A stretch of 7,759 nucleotides of DNA from Gammaproteobacteria bacterium. Its GTDB lineage: Bacteria; Pseudomonadota; Gammaproteobacteria; Chromatiales; Chromatiaceae. This document shows positions 6,521-7,759 of this stretch, piece after piece (within the stretch, counting starts at the first letter, position 1; every line of letters starts with the position of its first letter). The stretch is taken from NCBI GenBank assembly GCA_030625445.1, contig DAOUQU010000065.1, positions 1-7,759 on the forward strand, in the 5' to 3' direction. The translations under genes and the position numbers were made by a program. The notes below the pieces were generated by a model, which made no database searches, was not told where the DNA came from, and saw only the letters and a list, made by a program, of their open reading frames with translations.

Positions 6521-7654
6521 ATGAGTATTAGGCAACAACTCATCTTCATCAGCATATTTTTCACTGTTCTGGCGTTGACCAACTACTACGTTTATCGACG
6601 TTTTTTCTGTCAGCTCTCTCCGCGGTTCCACAAAATCGGCGCTCTCTTGATGATCACCATCATGGCGGGCGAAGTGGTATTTGCTGTCGATATAGTGACG
6701 GGTTTTATTCCCGAATCACTTGCTCTCTACCTGACGATCAGTCTCTTTATCGGTTCCACCTTTATGCTGCTCGTCGTCGCCCTGTTTTACGACCTGAGTG
6801 TCTCAATTTCGCGGCGGGTGCCGTTTGATCAGGAGCGGCGGCGAGTCATCAAGGTGATATTTGATACAACCATGCTGCTCGCCGCAGCATCTTACCTGTG
6901 GCGCGGGTTTTCACAGGGAACCCGGCTGCCGGAGGTGAATGATGTCGTGGTTCGCATCAAGGAGTTCCCGTTCAGCGGATTTGCCATTGTGCAACTTACG
7001 GATGTGCATGTCGGTCGCACCATCAAACGTGATTTCATGGATGAGATCGTCGTGCGAACCAACGCGATGCAGCCCGACCTGGTCGTTATTACCGGTGATC
7101 TCTTCGATTTGCCGCCACACAGGATCAAGCGCGACCTTGAGCCTTTACAGGCGCTCGATGCGCCAACATACTTTGTCACTGGAAACCATGAATATTTTCA
7201 TGGTGTGGAACCGATACTGGAACAGGTCAGGGCGCTGGGTATCAAGCCGCTGACCAACCAGAGTATTCTCTTCGGCAACGATGCGGGCAGCTTCAACCTG
7301 GTGGGGATCAATGATCTCACCGGGGCGCGTTTTGGTGTGCAACCGCCTGATGTTGATGCAGCATACAGTGGTGTGGATCCATCAAAACCGGTCGTCGTTC
7401 TCTCTCACCAGCCTAAATCGATTTCACTGGTCGAAGAGAAACGCTGCGACCTGATGCTCAGCGGCCATACCCACGGCGGGCAAATATTCCCTTTTGGATT
7501 GCTGGTAAAGCTCGATCAACCCTATCTGTGGGGTCTTCATGAACACAGACCTGGACAGCAAATATTCGTCAGCCGTGGAGCTGGATACTGGGGACCGCCG
7601 TTGCGCGTGCTCGCGCCCAGTGAGATCAGCAGGATCGTGATAACCACGGCTTGA
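6521..7654 (+). CDS. Membrane-anchored metallophosphoesterase (YkuE/YaeI-like calcineurin fold)
   Basis: A 377-residue protein with an N-terminal membrane part and a C-terminal phosphoesterase domain. Hydrophobic helices lie near residues 6-24, 39-60, 66-91 and 112-126. The catalytic domain (about 150-370) has the full di-metal set in order: QLTDVHVG (D161, H163), ITGDLFD (D193), TGNHEYF (N222, H223), LSHQP (H296) and SGHTHGGQ (H316, H318). All ligands are present, so it should be an active Mn/Fe/Zn-dependent phosphoesterase. Related membrane-linked enzymes include YkuE, YaeI and the UDP-2,3-diacylglucosamine hydrolase LpxG; the natural substrate here cannot be read from sequence. Which membrane face the domain lies on is also open, though an even number of helices puts both ends on the same side. 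The GGAA six bases before the start is a modest ribosome site. It begins 89 bases after the VOC gene and may share its transcript. Confidence 0.93.
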   Translation: MSIRQQLIFISIFFTVLALTNYYVYRRFFCQLSPRFHKIGALLMITIMAGEVVFAVDIVTGFIPESLALYLTISLFIGSTFMLLVVALFYDLSVSISRRVPFDQERRRVIKVIFDTTMLLAAASYLWRGFSQGTRLPEVNDVVVRIKEFPFSGFAIVQLTDVHVGRTIKRDFMDEIVVRTNAMQPDLVVITGDLFDLPPHRIKRDLEPLQALDAPTYFVTGNHEYFHGVEPILEQVRALGIKPLTNQSILFGNDAGSFNLVGINDLTGARFGVQPPDVDAAYSGVDPSKPVVVLSHQPKSISLVEEKRCDLMLSGHTHGGQIFPFGLLVKLDQPYLWGLHEHRPGQQIFVSRGAGYWGPPLRVLAPSEISRIVITTA

Positions 7655-7660
7655 CAAGAA

Positions 7661-7747
7661 AGTTTGCAGTATTCAGTTTGCAGTAGGCAGTTTTTCTTCC
7701 AAATCATTTACTGCTAACTGCCTACTGATGGCTGCAAACTGCTTTTT
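7661..7747 (+). terminator. Long repeat-built hairpin with T-tract after the metallophosphoesterase gene
   Basis: An outer pair (7661-7669 with 7732-7740, nine bases) and an inner pair (7681-7692 with 7716-7727, twelve bases, perfect) form one long stem around a 23-base loop (7693-7715). Five T residues follow (7743-7747), giving a plausible intrinsic terminator 6 bases after the stop codon. The left arm carries an extra 7-base copy (GTTTGCA) that would bulge out. Confidence 0.6.
7663..7690 (+). repeat. Tandem 14-base repeat in the left arm of the terminal hairpin
   Basis: Bases 7663-7676 and 7677-7690 are two adjacent 14-base copies that match at 12 positions and share the core TTTGCAGTA. 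Inverted versions of the same core recur at 7716-7740, and a related ACTG-rich piece closes the window (7751-7759). This resembles dispersed intergenic repeats built from short GCAGT/ACTGC units. Confidence 0.65.
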
Positions 7748-7759
7748 AAATGCCAACTG

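Noticed and set aside
1..7759. CRISPR arrays, tRNA or rRNA genes, insertion sequences, phage genes
   Set aside because: No regularly spaced repeats, cloverleaf genes, transposase motifs or terminal inverted repeats with target duplications were seen.

Overview
The window looks like a chromosomal segment of a gammaproteobacterium-like, Gram-negative bacterium. The evidence is a periplasm-spanning RND metal pump, moderate GC, Shine-Dalgarno-type ribosome sites and sigma70-like promoter boxes. The lineage is inferred from protein style only; no rRNA or tRNA is present to test it.

Left half (1-3999, all minus strand): a metal-efflux operon read right to left. A sigma70-like promoter (4032-4060) precedes a small secreted His/Asp-containing CzcI-like protein (3682-3999). 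A 236-base non-coding gap with a nested hairpin follows (about 3592-3652), then a CzcB/CusB-type membrane fusion protein (2294-3445), then a CzcA/CusA-type RND pump (from 2283 leftwards, cut by the window edge after 761 codons). No outer-membrane factor gene lies between these genes. The pump has a CusA-like proton-relay motif but lacks the CusA methionine triad, so a divalent cation (Zn, Co, Cd or Ni) is a better guess than Cu(I)/Ag(I).

Middle (4165-5930): two divergent genes share a 161-base intergenic region. On the minus strand is a stand-alone metallo-beta-lactamase-fold protein of the oxygen-binding di-iron (ODP) type. On the plus strand is a cation diffusion facilitator with a natural His5 N-terminus and Zn-type HxxxD sites. 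The CDF would move metal from cytoplasm to periplasm, and the RND system would then expel it across the outer membrane, so the two systems could work in series.

Right part (6033-7654, plus strand): a small VOC/glyoxalase-fold protein with a very strong ribosome site, then a four-helix membrane-anchored metallophosphoesterase. The window ends in a repeat-rich hairpin with a T-tract (7661-7747), which probably terminates the metallophosphoesterase transcript and belongs to a dispersed-repeat-like sequence.

I see no CRISPR array, insertion sequence, tRNA or clearly new multi-gene system. The points most worth a second look are the mosaic pump motifs, the nested hairpin inside the operon, the stand-alone ODP gene beside metal transporters, and the terminal repeat.
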